A stretch of DNA of 48,222 bases from Oscillatoriales cyanobacterium (GTDB lineage Bacteria; Cyanobacteriota; Cyanobacteriia; Cyanobacteriales; Microcoleaceae). Under the pieces are notes generated by a model. That model saw only the letters and a list, made by a program, of their open reading frames with translations, was not told where the DNA came from and did not search any database. The translations under genes were made by a program, and so were the position numbers. This document shows positions 34,743 to 42,747 of the stretch, piece after piece (positions within the stretch are counted from its first letter, which is position 1; each line of letters begins with the position of its first letter). The stretch lies in NCBI GenBank assembly GCA_004293365.1, contig RDYN01000032.1, positions 1 to 48,222 of the forward strand, read 5' to 3'.

Positions 34743-34996
34743 CTTATTTGTTAATTGTTACTTGTTAATTGTTACTTGTTAATTGTTACTTGTTGGTTGT
34801 TATTTGTTAGTTGTTATTTGTTGGTTGTTATTTGTTGGTTGTTGGTTGTTATTTGTTGGTTGACTGTTGTTATTGGTTATTGGTTATTGGCGAGTTGCTA
34901 CCAATGCCCCATGACCTGCGCGGGCCCATGACCTGCGCGGGCCCATGACCTGCGCGGGCCCATGCCCCATTCCCCATTCCCAATTCCCCATTCCCA
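34743..34996. repeat. Compound tandem-repeat tract inside the partner-switching operon
   Basis: 34743-34890 is an array of TTGTTAATTGTTAC / TTGTTGGTTGTTAT units. 34912-34962 has three copies of CATGACCTGCGCGGGCC. 34963-34996 has CCCCATTCCCAATT units. There is no gene. It separates the phosphatase stop from the kinase start and removes any normal ribosome-binding sequence before 34742. Confidence 0.9.
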
Positions 34997-35008
34997 ATTC
35001 CCCATTCC

Positions 35009-36982
35009 CTATTTTTGCTTGAGAACCAGCAATGTGATGTCATCAAAAACTTTTTGTTTGCCGATGTGCGATCGCACGTCGTCAATTACAGCGTGCCTGA
35101 TTTCAGTAGCCGTTCGCTGCCAATTAATCTTTATTACCTTAATTAACCTATCTAAACCATAAAGCACTTTATTCATATTTTTAGCCTCCGTAATCCCATC
35201 AGTGTACAGCACTACCACATCTCCTGAATGCAACTGGACAAGGGTTTGGGCCACAAAATCAGCAATATCTTCATCCAGCCCGATCGGGAAACCCAAATCG
35301 ATTGTATCAAACCGCTCGACAGAACCGTTACACCGCACTACAATCATTTCTTCGTGCTGTCCGCTCAACTTCAGCATTCCCTCGTGATAGTCTAGCAAAG
35401 CAAGGCTGACGTTTTTATCGCATTTCATTCGCTGCATATTATTGTAAATTACACTGTTAATAGCGGTTAAAAATTTTACAGGATCGGGTTCGTTGTAGGC
35501 GAGCAAAGTTCGCACTGCTGTTTGAACCATAATCATTAAAACACCGCTCTCCAATCCGTGTCCCGTAACATCGCCAATGCCAATTTTTACTCTACCTTCG
35601 TGCTGGAGTACATCGTAATAGTCGCCGCCTACTTCATCAGCAGCTTCCATAAATCCTGCAATATCTAAGCCGATAACTTCCTTCAGTTCTCGGTTTTTCG
35701 GTAGCAGCATCTGTTGAATTTTGCGAGTGACCTCTAGTTCGGCGCTCATCCGCATATTTTCGGCTTTTAGGCGATCGTTAAGAACAGTAATTTCTTGATT
35801 CGCACCAACCAAAGCCTCGGCAATCTTGTTAAATGCACCCACAACTTGCCCGAGTTCATCTTGGTTATCCAAAATAATTTTGTGGTCAATATTGCCACTT
35901 GCCATCTTTTTTGACGCTTCGTCAAGCACCAAGACAGTTTGCATAACTGCCCGGTAAAAACAAACAAATAAATAAACAACTATTCCTAAAAATATTAAGA
36001 CAAAAACATAAATTAATTGTTTTCTGGCAACTAAACTATCTATACGTTTTTGGAGGAGAAAGTCTAATTCATTGACACATTCGTCCCACAGTTCAAAACT
36101 CGAAGTCAGAACTCGATCGCTGCCATCGAGATAGGCATAATATTCGACTACGGCCGTGGGATTAATCAGTTTATCTAGTTGCCCAGTTAGTTGCTCTACT
36201 ACTGAGTTAAAATTTATCAAAGGCTGGCTTAATTTCGGGATCAGATTCCCGTGAGGATTGTTGCTAAATCCTACCTCCATATTGATTGCTAAATTCTGAT
36301 TGAGTTCTCTCAATTTGCCCGCTAAGGTAATCAGTTTCGCTCTTTCCTCAGGTGTGGCATCGGAACGCGCGCTACTTTTTTGAGAAATTAGCCTAATCTC
36401 TGACAATATTTTTTGCATTTCGGGAAGCTTCAGCAAAGTAGCATCCATCAAATAATAGGTATCTAAATCGGGGTCTAATATTAGATTGGAAGTGTCGCCG
36501 AGGTGAGCGCTCAATCTATTAATATCTAAAGCTAATTTATGATAGACAACATCGTAGGTCTCTAAACTCCACTGGTGGCGGCGAAGTTTAAAATTTTGCC
36601 AAGTGTGATAAATGTTATTAAACTTTTCGCTCGCAACTAAGATTTGTCCAAACTGGCGATCGATATTGGCCAGAGATTCAAAGTTCGCGTCTATCTTAGC
36701 TTCTAAATTAGCCCGAGGATCTGGATTGCTTAAATTTGGATTGAAACCCTGATAATTTAACTGTTGAAGTTTCGGTATGTGTTCCCTCAACTGTCGCAGC
36801 GGGCGCAGGTATTCGTTACCGTAGATTTCTTTTTGGGCAAAATCAACTCTGGTGTTAATTTCGGAAATCAGCAGGTACATCACCAAGGCTAACGGCATCG
36901 CAAATAGAAAACCGATCGAGGTGAATTTTTGAGGATAGCTCAGCCGATTCATTAAATGGATTCCGAGGGATTTTCTGTTCAT
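35009..36982 (-). CDS. Membrane PP2C/SpoIIE-type phosphatase with HAMP domain
   Basis: 657 residues. Transmembrane helix 1 (about 20-41), an extracytoplasmic sensor of about 285 residues, helix 2 (about 330-352), a HAMP domain (about 353-405), a short coiled coil, and a C-terminal SpoIIE/RsbU-type PP2C domain (about 430-655). Metal-binding aspartates are present in EVGGDYYDV, GDVTGHGLESG, LYTDGITEA and DDITLLVL. It should dephosphorylate the STAS protein encoded downstream in response to a periplasmic signal. The domain plan parallels IcfG/Slr1860 and Rsb-type activators. The final residues are encoded next to a CCCAATTCCC repeat, but the domain is complete. Confidence 0.92.
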   Translation of the reverse strand: MNRKSLGIHLMNRLSYPQKFTSIGFLFAMPLALVMYLLISEINTRVDFAQKEIYGNEYLRPLRQLREHIPKLQQLNYQGFNPNLSNPDPRANLEAKIDANFESLANIDRQFGQILVASEKFNNIYHTWQNFKLRRHQWSLETYDVVYHKLALDINRLSAHLGDTSNLILDPDLDTYYLMDATLLKLPEMQKILSEIRLISQKSSARSDATPEERAKLITLAGKLRELNQNLAINMEVGFSNNPHGNLIPKLSQPLINFNSVVEQLTGQLDKLINPTAVVEYYAYLDGSDRVLTSSFELWDECVNELDFLLQKRIDSLVARKQLIYVFVLIFLGIVVYLFVCFYRAVMQTVLVLDEASKKMASGNIDHKIILDNQDELGQVVGAFNKIAEALVGANQEITVLNDRLKAENMRMSAELEVTRKIQQMLLPKNRELKEVIGLDIAGFMEAADEVGGDYYDVLQHEGRVKIGIGDVTGHGLESGVLMIMVQTAVRTLLAYNEPDPVKFLTAINSVIYNNMQRMKCDKNVSLALLDYHEGMLKLSGQHEEMIVVRCNGSVERFDTIDLGFPIGLDEDIADFVAQTLVQLHSGDVVVLYTDGITEAKNMNKVLYGLDRLIKVIKINWQRTATEIRHAVIDDVRSHIGKQKVFDDITLLVLKQK

Positions 36983-37072
36983 AATCGATATATTTCAACA
37001 AGATTTTACTAAAAAAGTAGCGATCGCTACTAAATTATTTTCGGGGACGATCGCTCTTGAAAACCTGAATGC

Positions 37073-37256
37073 TATAATTAATCAGCCATAGCTTGCTTAA
37101 TTTATAATACGTTCCCGTCCTGTTGTCACAGATTGTGCAGTATCCCTTCGAGTTCACTGGCTCAGTTCGTCTCCCCCTGTCTAAAAAACCTTGAGAAATT
37201 TGGGCATGATGAATAGTCATTTATACTGAGATTCTCTGCGAGAATCAGTTTTTTTT
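37073..37256 (+). ncRNA. Candidate short non-coding transcript (promoter to terminator)
   Basis: A perfect TATAAT lies at 37073-37078 and an intrinsic terminator at 37230-37256, with no plus-strand reading frame between. A transcript from about 37085 would be roughly 170 bases. There is no -35 at good spacing (a TTGAAA lies only 10 bases upstream). It could be an sRNA or a terminated leader for the gene at 37513. Speculative. Confidence 0.3.
37230..37256 (+). terminator. Intrinsic terminator
   Basis: GATTCTC-TGC-GAGAATC followed by AGTTTTTTTT. The T-run is only on the plus strand. No plus-strand gene ends here. Confidence 0.7.
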
Positions 37257-37512
37257 CAGCAGATTTACTTAGGTATAAATTTTTATCAATACTCCTGCAC
37301 TAAAAGTCAAAATTAAGCAATAACTGGGTAGTGCAAGTTTCCTGAAAGACAAGTGGCAGCAGCGAGTATAAAATACTTGTGCCGCCCGACTCAGTTAAGT
37401 CGGTTCTGCACAAAGGAACAAACAGCACCAGCAGCAGTGTCTATATCAGTATCTGCATTTGAGTGCTCAGGAGCGATCGCGCAAGAGTGTAAAGTGAGGC
37501 AGAGGGCGTACT

Positions 37513-38091
37513 ATGAAACCAATCTCCGAAAATAACTCTAAAAACAATCAAAACCGAGGTGAAAAGCAGCCCAATCCTTTAATCTTGGCTTTGCTGCTGA
37601 CGGGAATTCTCGCCTGGGAAATGTATCCGGCGCTAATCCACACCGCAGCGGCTAACGCGGGCGTCCTCAAACAGTCCCTCGCTCAGTTGGAAAACCAAGA
37701 GGAGCAAACCGCGCAGCAATTGCCCGCAGCCGCAGGGGACAAAAAAATCAATTATTCTGAATTGGCACTAAATAGTCTAACTTCCGAAGCGGGCAATTTG
37801 GCCGAGGGTACGCGCCAAAATCCCCCGAACCAATTCCCCGCAACCGTTGCAGCCGCAGTTCGCCAAGACTTGTCGCGCTCGACTGGGATTGCTGCTGACA
37901 AGTTGAAAGTCACTGAATCGAGCCGGCAAAGTTGGCCGAATACTTGTTTGGGAATCGTAAAAGCTGATGAAATTTGCGGCCAAATGATTGTTGAAGGTTG
38001 GCGGGTTGTGCTTTCTGACGGCCGCCAAACTTGGGTTTATCGCACGAATGCTAGGGGGAATGTGTTGCGCTTGGAAAAGAAAGTTAGTTAA
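37513..38091 (+). CDS. Membrane-anchored hypothetical protein with a cyanobacterial C-terminal domain
   Basis: 192 residues. The N-terminus is cytoplasmic, with one transmembrane helix (NPLILALLLTGILAWEMYPALI, about 21-42; shown for position) and an extracytoplasmic tail. The C-terminal ~75 residues (VRQDLSRSTGIAADKLKV...WPNTCLGI...EICGQMIVEGW) form a small domain I recognise as widespread in cyanobacterial exported proteins: a DL...R..I start, a WP..CLG motif, a second cysteine, and a GWRV...WVYRT ending. The two cysteines could form a disulfide. Function unknown. A repeat array directly follows the stop. Confidence 0.7.
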   Translation: MKPISENNSKNNQNRGEKQPNPLILALLLTGILAWEMYPALIHTAAANAGVLKQSLAQLENQEEQTAQQLPAAAGDKKINYSELALNSLTSEAGNLAEGTRQNPPNQFPATVAAAVRQDLSRSTGIAADKLKVTESSRQSWPNTCLGIVKADEICGQMIVEGWRVVLSDGRQTWVYRTNARGNVLRLEKKVS

Positions 38092-38107
38092 GGGAATTTG
38101 AGCGTCG

Positions 38108-38277
38108 GAAACAGGCAAGAGGTCTGTTCCATAGAGTAAGAAACAGGCCAGAAAGCCTGTTCCACACAATACAGCCAGAAACAGGCCAGAAAGCCTGTTC
38201 CACACAACACAGCCAGAAACAGGCCAGAAAGCCTGTTCCACACAGCAAGAAACAGGCTTTCTGGCCTGTTCCACACA
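38108..38277. repeat. Array of five AACAGGC/GCCTGTT hairpins
   Basis: Units of the form GAAACAGGCCAGAAAGCCTGTTCCACACA are repeated (unit described by its parts AACAGGC, CAGAAA, GCCTGTT, CCACACA). The first is a diverged copy (CAAGAGG centre), three are near-identical, and the last has its centre inverted. The same unit is inserted in the RibD-like gene at 803-868. The array separates the convergent genes at 37513 and 38331 and may terminate both. Confidence 0.92.
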
Positions 38278-38330
38278 GAGTAAATTTGATTGGGATTTCT
38301 TGTGGGCGGGCTTCGATGCTTCGCCTGACA

Positions 38331-39422
38331 TCAATTTGGGAGTTGTTTTCTTTCAATAATCCCGCCGCCCAACAGCACGTCTGAGTCATACCAAACTGCG
38401 GCTTGTCCGGGGGTAATGCTCAACTGGGGTTCGTCAAAAATTACCTTGACTCTGGTACCGCTGCCTTTTTCGTCTGCTTCGGATGGTTCCACAGGAATAA
38501 TTGTAGCGGGGACGGGTTGCGATCGATAGCGAATCTGCACGGAAGCCCGAATCGGAGCCGCCGGTTGAGCCACAGAAACCCAATTTACTTTCTGGACTGT
38601 ACACTCAGATTCTACGGCCAACTGGCGATCGCCCACAATGACGCGATTAGCACCAGCATCGAGTTCAATCACGTACAGCGGTTCCGGTGCAGCAATCCCG
38701 AGTCCCTTCCGCTGGCCGATAGTGTAGTGGTGTACGCCGTCGTGCTGTCCGAGTACGCGGCCGGACTTATCTACAATGTCACCCTTTTGTGGCGCGATGT
38801 ACTTGTCGAGAAAAGCCCGCATCGAACCGTTACTTTCCACCAAACACAAATCCTGACTTTCCGGCTTGTCGGCCGTGCTCAAGCCAAATTCTGCGGCAAT
38901 TTTGCGAGTTTGGGCCTTGGTGATTTCTCCCAAAGGAAACTCCGTACCGGCGAGCAAGTCCTGTGTTAAATCGTACAAGAAATAAGACTGATCTTTCGCA
39001 GGGTCGATCGCCCGCAGCAACTGATAGCGATCCGTAGCAGTATCATAGGTAACGCGAGCGTAGTGCCCCGTAGCAATCTTTTCAATACCCAGCTCTTCGC
39101 GAGCGTACTCGAGCATCGGCCCGAACTTCACAGTTTTATTGCACTGGGAACAAGGTAGAGGCGTAACTCCTGCACTGTAACCGTCCACCAAAAAATCGAC
39201 AATACTTGCCTGAAAGACCTCGCGGCTGTCAACAATGTGGTGGGGAACGCCCAAATTTTCGCAAATTTTAGCGGCATCGACCATTCCCTCAGAGCAGCAC
39301 TGACCTTTGCCTTTCATCAACCACAGCGTTAAACCCACCACTTCATAGCCCTGATGGTGTAAAATTGCGGCTGCTGCGGAACTATCGACCCCGCCGGAGA
39401 GGCCTACGACAATCTTGTTCAT
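38331..39422 (-). CDS. mnmA: tRNA-specific 2-thiouridylase
   Basis: Thiolates U34 of Lys, Glu and Gln tRNAs with ATP and a persulfide donor. 363 residues, the normal length. The PP-loop is GLSGGVDSS (7-15), the catalytic cysteine is C94 in [10 protein letters not shown], and the partner cysteine is C193 in SQDLCLV. Further conserved blocks are [15 protein letters not shown], and [19 protein letters not shown] single gene, divergent from nnr. The proximal upstream region carries no evident regulator site. Confidence 0.96.
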   Translation of the reverse strand: MNKIVVGLSGGVDSSAAAAILHHQGYEVVGLTLWLMKGKGQCCSEGMVDAAKICENLGVPHHIVDSREVFQASIVDFLVDGYSAGVTPLPCSQCNKTVKFGPMLEYAREELGIEKIATGHYARVTYDTATDRYQLLRAIDPAKDQSYFLYDLTQDLLAGTEFPLGEITKAQTRKIAAEFGLSTADKPESQDLCLVESNGSMRAFLDKYIAPQKGDIVDKSGRVLGQHDGVHHYTIGQRKGLGIAAPEPLYVIELDAGANRVIVGDRQLAVESECTVQKVNWVSVAQPAAPIRASVQIRYRSQPVPATIIPVEPSEADEKGSGTRVKVIFDEPQLSITPGQAAVWYDSDVLLGGGIIERKQLPN

Positions 39423-39606
39423 GGTTCGGAAATAAATTGCTATTTTACTGTTTTACTGTTACGCAAGTTCGATCGAGCTAATTGATTATACCACAAGAAT
39501 ACTACAAGTTGCTACTGCTGTTAGCTGAAATTTTAGCACTAATAAGTAAAATCCACCTAATTAAGCTTCAAATCCCGATCGATCAAAGGCTTGCTGTGTA
39601 TTTTTT

Positions 39607-39670
39607 CTTCCTTCTTCCTTCTTCCTTCTTCCTTCTTCCTTCTTCCTTCTTCCTTCTTCCTTCTTCCTTC
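39607..39670. repeat. CTTCCTT tandem repeat (about 9 copies) ending 5 bases before nnr
   Basis: A purine-poor, near-perfect 7-bp array runs from 39607 to 39670 and occupies the whole ribosome-binding region of the nnr ATG. Related polypyrimidine tract is present in the EAL domain insertion (21087-21180). Confidence 0.95.
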
Positions 39671-39675
39671 TACTT

Positions 39676-41331
39676 ATGACTATTCAAAAATTTGTTGTCA
39701 CCGCCGACCAAATGCGGCAAATAGAAACCAGAATCTTTGCTGCTGGAATGCCCGTAGCAGCTTTAATGGAAAAAGTCGCCGGATTGATTGCTAGACGCAT
39801 TCAGGAGATTTTGAAGTCAGAGGGAAGTTCGGCAACGGATTTTGACACGGATGTAACGGATTTCAAGTATAGAAGGAAAAGGGGTGAAGGGGCAAAGATT
39901 GTTGATTCTCACTTGCCAGTTATTGGGGTTTTGGTTGGGCCGGGACATAACGGCGGCGATGCTTTGGTTGTGGCCCGCGAATTGCACTTTCAAGGATTTT
40001 CTGTAGTTATTTACTGCCCGTTTTCTCAACTCAAAGAACTTACCAAAAGTCACGCTGATTATGCGCGTTCTTTAAATATTCCATTTGTTGAGAAAGTTGA
40101 ATCGCTGAACAACTGCGATTTGCTGATTGATGGTTTATTTGGTTTTGGGTTGGAACGAGAAATCACTAACCAGACAGCAGCCGCGATTGATGAAATAAAT
40201 AATTTAAATATACCCATTTTTAGTATAGATATTCCCTCGGGAATTCATACTGATACTGGATCAGTTTTGGGTACGGCAATCAGGGCAAAATATACATTAT
40301 GTTTGGGGTTGTGGAAAAGGGCTTTTCTACAAGACCAAGCTTTAGAATATATTGGCAAGTCAGAATTAATTGATTTTGATATTCCGCTCGCAGATATTGC
40401 AGCGATATTGGGCGAATTTCCCGCAATACAACGCATTACTAAAGCAGCGGCAATTCAGCATTTGCCATTGCCCCGATCGCCAATTTCGCACAAATACACC
40501 AACGGTAACATATTAATTATTGCAGGTTCGGGCCGTTACAGCGGAGCCTCAATTTTAGCCGCCTTGGGAGCAAGGGCTAGCGGTGTGGGAATGCTGTCAA
40601 TTGCCGTTCCTGAGTCGATTAAACCGATGTTGAGCAGTCATTTGCCAGAGGCTTTAGTTATAGGATGTCCCGAAACTCAAAGCGGTGCAATTAGGGAGTT
40701 GCCAGTAGCAATTAATTTGAGCGCCTACGATGCGATCGCCGCCGGGCCAGGTCTGACATTGGAAGCGGCGATCGCTGTAGAATCTGTACTGGAGTGCGAT
40801 CGACCTTTAGTTCTCGATGCCGACGGTTTAAATATTCTCGCTCAACTCGGCACAGTCCCGATTTTGTCGGAACGCTCAGCACTCACAATTATCACGCCTC
40901 ATCCGGGCGAATTCAAGCGTTTGTTTCCCAAATTAGCAGACGCAACGGGCGATCGAATTGCCGCCACTCAAGCAGCAGCGCAGCTTTGCGGTGCAACGGT
41001 ATTGCTCAAAGGAGCCAGAGTTTGCATAAGTTGGAAGGATGAGGGCGATTCCCCAGCCGATAGCTACGCTTCACGTACCGTTACCTATCTCAATCCCGAA
41101 AGCACCCCAGCCCTCGCCAGAGGCGGCAGCGGCGACGTTCTCACAGGCTTGTTAGGGGGACTGTTAGCAAGTGCGATCGCCCGCAAATCGCCCACGCAAT
41201 CCGTTGCAGCAACAGCAGCGTGGTGGCACGCAAAAGCCGGAATCGCCGCAGCTAAAGAACGGACAGAATTAGGTGTAGATGCCTTTACTTTGACACAGTA
41301 TTTAATTCCTACCTTGCGAGAATTACAGTGA
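39676..41331 (+). CDS. nnr: Bifunctional NAD(P)H-hydrate repair enzyme (epimerase plus dehydratase)
   Basis: The N-terminal YjeF-N domain (about 1-225) epimerises damaged NAD(P)H hydrates and the C-terminal YjeF-C domain (about 250-545) dehydrates them with ATP or ADP. Signs: the N-terminal TADQMRQIETRI, VGPGHNGGDALVVAR, and DGLFGFGL for the epimerase; GRYSGASILAALGA, LDADGLN, ITPHPGEFKRLF, LARGGSGDVLTGLLGGLLA for the dehydratase. Residues about 48-76 (SEGSSATDF to GAKI) are extra, encoded by an interspersed repeat that also occurs in the EAL domain gene. There is no Shine-Dalgarno before the ATG, only the CTTCCTT array. The core is otherwise complete. Confidence 0.95.
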   Translation: MTIQKFVVTADQMRQIETRIFAAGMPVAALMEKVAGLIARRIQEILKSEGSSATDFDTDVTDFKYRRKRGEGAKIVDSHLPVIGVLVGPGHNGGDALVVARELHFQGFSVVIYCPFSQLKELTKSHADYARSLNIPFVEKVESLNNCDLLIDGLFGFGLEREITNQTAAAIDEINNLNIPIFSIDIPSGIHTDTGSVLGTAIRAKYTLCLGLWKRAFLQDQALEYIGKSELIDFDIPLADIAAILGEFPAIQRITKAAAIQHLPLPRSPISHKYTNGNILIIAGSGRYSGASILAALGARASGVGMLSIAVPESIKPMLSSHLPEALVIGCPETQSGAIRELPVAINLSAYDAIAAGPGLTLEAAIAVESVLECDRPLVLDADGLNILAQLGTVPILSERSALTIITPHPGEFKRLFPKLADATGDRIAATQAAAQLCGATVLLKGARVCISWKDEGDSPADSYASRTVTYLNPESTPALARGGSGDVLTGLLGGLLASAIARKSPTQSVAATAAWWHAKAGIAAAKERTELGVDAFTLTQYLIPTLRELQ

Positions 41332-41378
41332 GGGCGATCGTCCCATTCGCTGTAACGATCGGCCATTGGTTAGTAGTA

Positions 41379-41560
41379 AGGACTTCAGTCCTCTGATTTT
41401 GATCGGGACTAAAGTCCTCACTACAAACCTCTTGATTTGGTTTGTAGTAAGGACTTCAGTCCTCTAATTTTTATGAGGACTAAAGTCCTCACTACAAACC
41501 TCTTGATTTGGTTTGTCACTCATTTGAGTGACACTCAAATGAGTGACACTCGAAAAAGTG
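41379..41560. repeat. Two tandem hairpins and a CACTCATTTGAGTG palindrome
   Basis: Two copies of a roughly 72-base unit (GTAGTAAGGACTTCAGTCC, a short spacer, then GGACTAAAGTCCTCACTAC) are separated by AAACCTCTTGATTTGGTTT. They are followed by CACTCATTTGAGTG, ACACTCAAATGAGTGA, forming another inverted repeat. The unit shares GGACTTCAGTCCT with the 18900 element. No gene in 41332-41636. Confidence 0.88.
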
Positions 41561-41636
41561 ACTGTGAAGCCATCAATCGCACCAGTTATACCTGAAATAT
41601 CAAACAGCATAACTTAAATATTGAAAGGAGCACATT

Positions 41637-42167
41637 ATGTACACCGAAGAAAAAAGCATGAACAATGAAACAATGGCGATCGCCGCCGATACTACAGCCC
41701 AATCAAATTTTGCAGTTGGTCTGACAACAGGACTCAACAAACCCACATTACAAATCGGTTCCACAGGTCAAGCAGTCAAAGAACTAGAAACTCTCCTAGC
41801 TCATTGGGGATATTATTTCGGCCCGATTGACGGTATCTTCGGCGTCCAAGTTCAAAAAGCAGTCAGAGGCTATCAACACCGCGTCTTCTTAATGGAAGAT
41901 GGGATTGTCGGTTCTATAACTTGGCAAGCACTGTACTCTGGTGCACCTGTGAATAGGCCGACTTTGATGAATGGCAGTTCTGGTAATGCAGTGAAAATTG
42001 TTCAGAATGTCCTGAAAATCAATGGATACTATTTCGGTTTTATTGACGGATATTTTGGGACGATGACAGATGTCGCAGTGCGCCAGTTCCAAATCAGCAA
42101 GAATATACCGCAAGATGGAATTGTCGGTGCTAAAACTTGGTACGGACTAAGCAAGTTACCCCACTAA
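41637..42167 (+). CDS. Protein with two peptidoglycan-binding (PGB_1) domains
   Basis: 176 residues. A good GAAAGGAGCAC ribosome site precedes the ATG. There are two tandem PGB_1 domains: GSTGQAVKELETLL...DGIFGVQVQKAVRGYQ...DGIVGSITWQAL (about 40-95), and GSSGNAVKIVQNVLKIN...DGYFGTMTDVAVRQFQ...DGIVGAKTWYGL (about 112-170). There is no catalytic domain and no classical signal peptide; the first 35 residues are Ala/Thr rich. It probably binds cell-wall peptide as a partner protein. It stands alone between repeat blocks. Confidence 0.88.
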   Translation: MYTEEKSMNNETMAIAADTTAQSNFAVGLTTGLNKPTLQIGSTGQAVKELETLLAHWGYYFGPIDGIFGVQVQKAVRGYQHRVFLMEDGIVGSITWQALYSGAPVNRPTLMNGSSGNAVKIVQNVLKINGYYFGFIDGYFGTMTDVAVRQFQISKNIPQDGIVGAKTWYGLSKLPH

Positions 42168-42200
42168 GTTGGGTTGAATTCACTTTCATAGAATTTACGA

Positions 42201-42249
42201 AAAACCTCTATATGTAAAGTGCACTGTACACTTTACATATAGAGGTTTT
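42201..42249. repeat. Perfect palindrome with 21-bp arms
   Basis: The arms at 42201-42221 (starts AAAACCTCTATATGTAAAG) and 42229-42249 pair without mismatch over a 7-base centre. It lies downstream of the peptidoglycan-binding gene; the T-run is short, so terminator activity is possible but not certain. Confidence 0.9.
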
Positions 42250-42535
42250 CGGAAGGAAAGTCATTATAAAAATCATAAGACTCAAGTCGTCACTACAAAC
42301 ACTTTTGTCCTTGCCATTCCTCAGTAAACCGTATTGCTTTATAGCGGTTCTCGGAAAGATGAGGTATTCACCAATTCATTAAGAATTACAAAATTACAAA
42401 ATTACAAAATCCCCGAATCGCCCAATCCTCCAATCCTCCAATCCTCCAATCCCCCAATCTAAAATTCTTCAATTCTTCAATTCTTTAATCTAAACTGGTA
42501 CCTCATCTTTCTGAGAAGTGCTATATATATATGAG

Positions 42536-42588
42536 AGAGCGCCCAAGCGCAACTACATACCTGGTACGTAGTTGCGCTTGGGCGCTCT
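42536..42588. repeat. Palindromic repeat, half-site order A'-A (copy 2)
   Basis: 21-bp perfect arms (AGAGCGCCCAAGCGCAACTAC at 42536-42556 in two pieces, AGAGCGCCCAAG and CGCAACTAC) pair with 42568-42588 over an 11-base centre. It is the same sequence family as 12374-12441 but with half-sites in the reverse order. 42385-42490 before it is a microsatellite tract (ATTACAAA, CCAATCCT and TTCAATTC units). Confidence 0.85.
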
Positions 42589-42747
42589 TTCTTTCTTTAT
42601 AGATCGATACGGTTAACTCTCTCAACAATCTGACTTGCAAAAAATGCCTGGATTGCCTATAAAATCAGGAACAGTTCTGTGAAGTTTTTCCATGCCTCGA
42701 TCTAATGTCTTTCTCGGCTTCTTATCAAGGCGGTTGAGGAATTACGA

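Larger units (their letters stand above)
36983..37512. other. Intergenic region with promoter and terminator on the plus strand
   Basis: No gene of normal size is seen on either strand. It holds the promoter of the phosphatase gene (leftward) and the TATAAT and terminator described below, then the leader of the 37513 gene. Confidence 0.5.

Noticed and set aside
38108..38277. CRISPR array (repeated units about 30 bases apart)
   Set aside because: The units are themselves hairpins placed almost head to tail without unique spacers of constant length, one centre is inverted, and no cas gene is near.
37777..38334. 185-codon minus-strand frame overlapping the 37513 gene and the hairpin array
   Set aside because: It is composed of repeat translation (FWPVSGC-type repeats) plus antisense of the recognisable C-terminal domain of the 37513 gene.
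39607..39670. Short CRISPR-like or origin-like iterons
   Set aside because: A 7-bp perfect polypyrimidine microsatellite with no spacers and no DnaA boxes.
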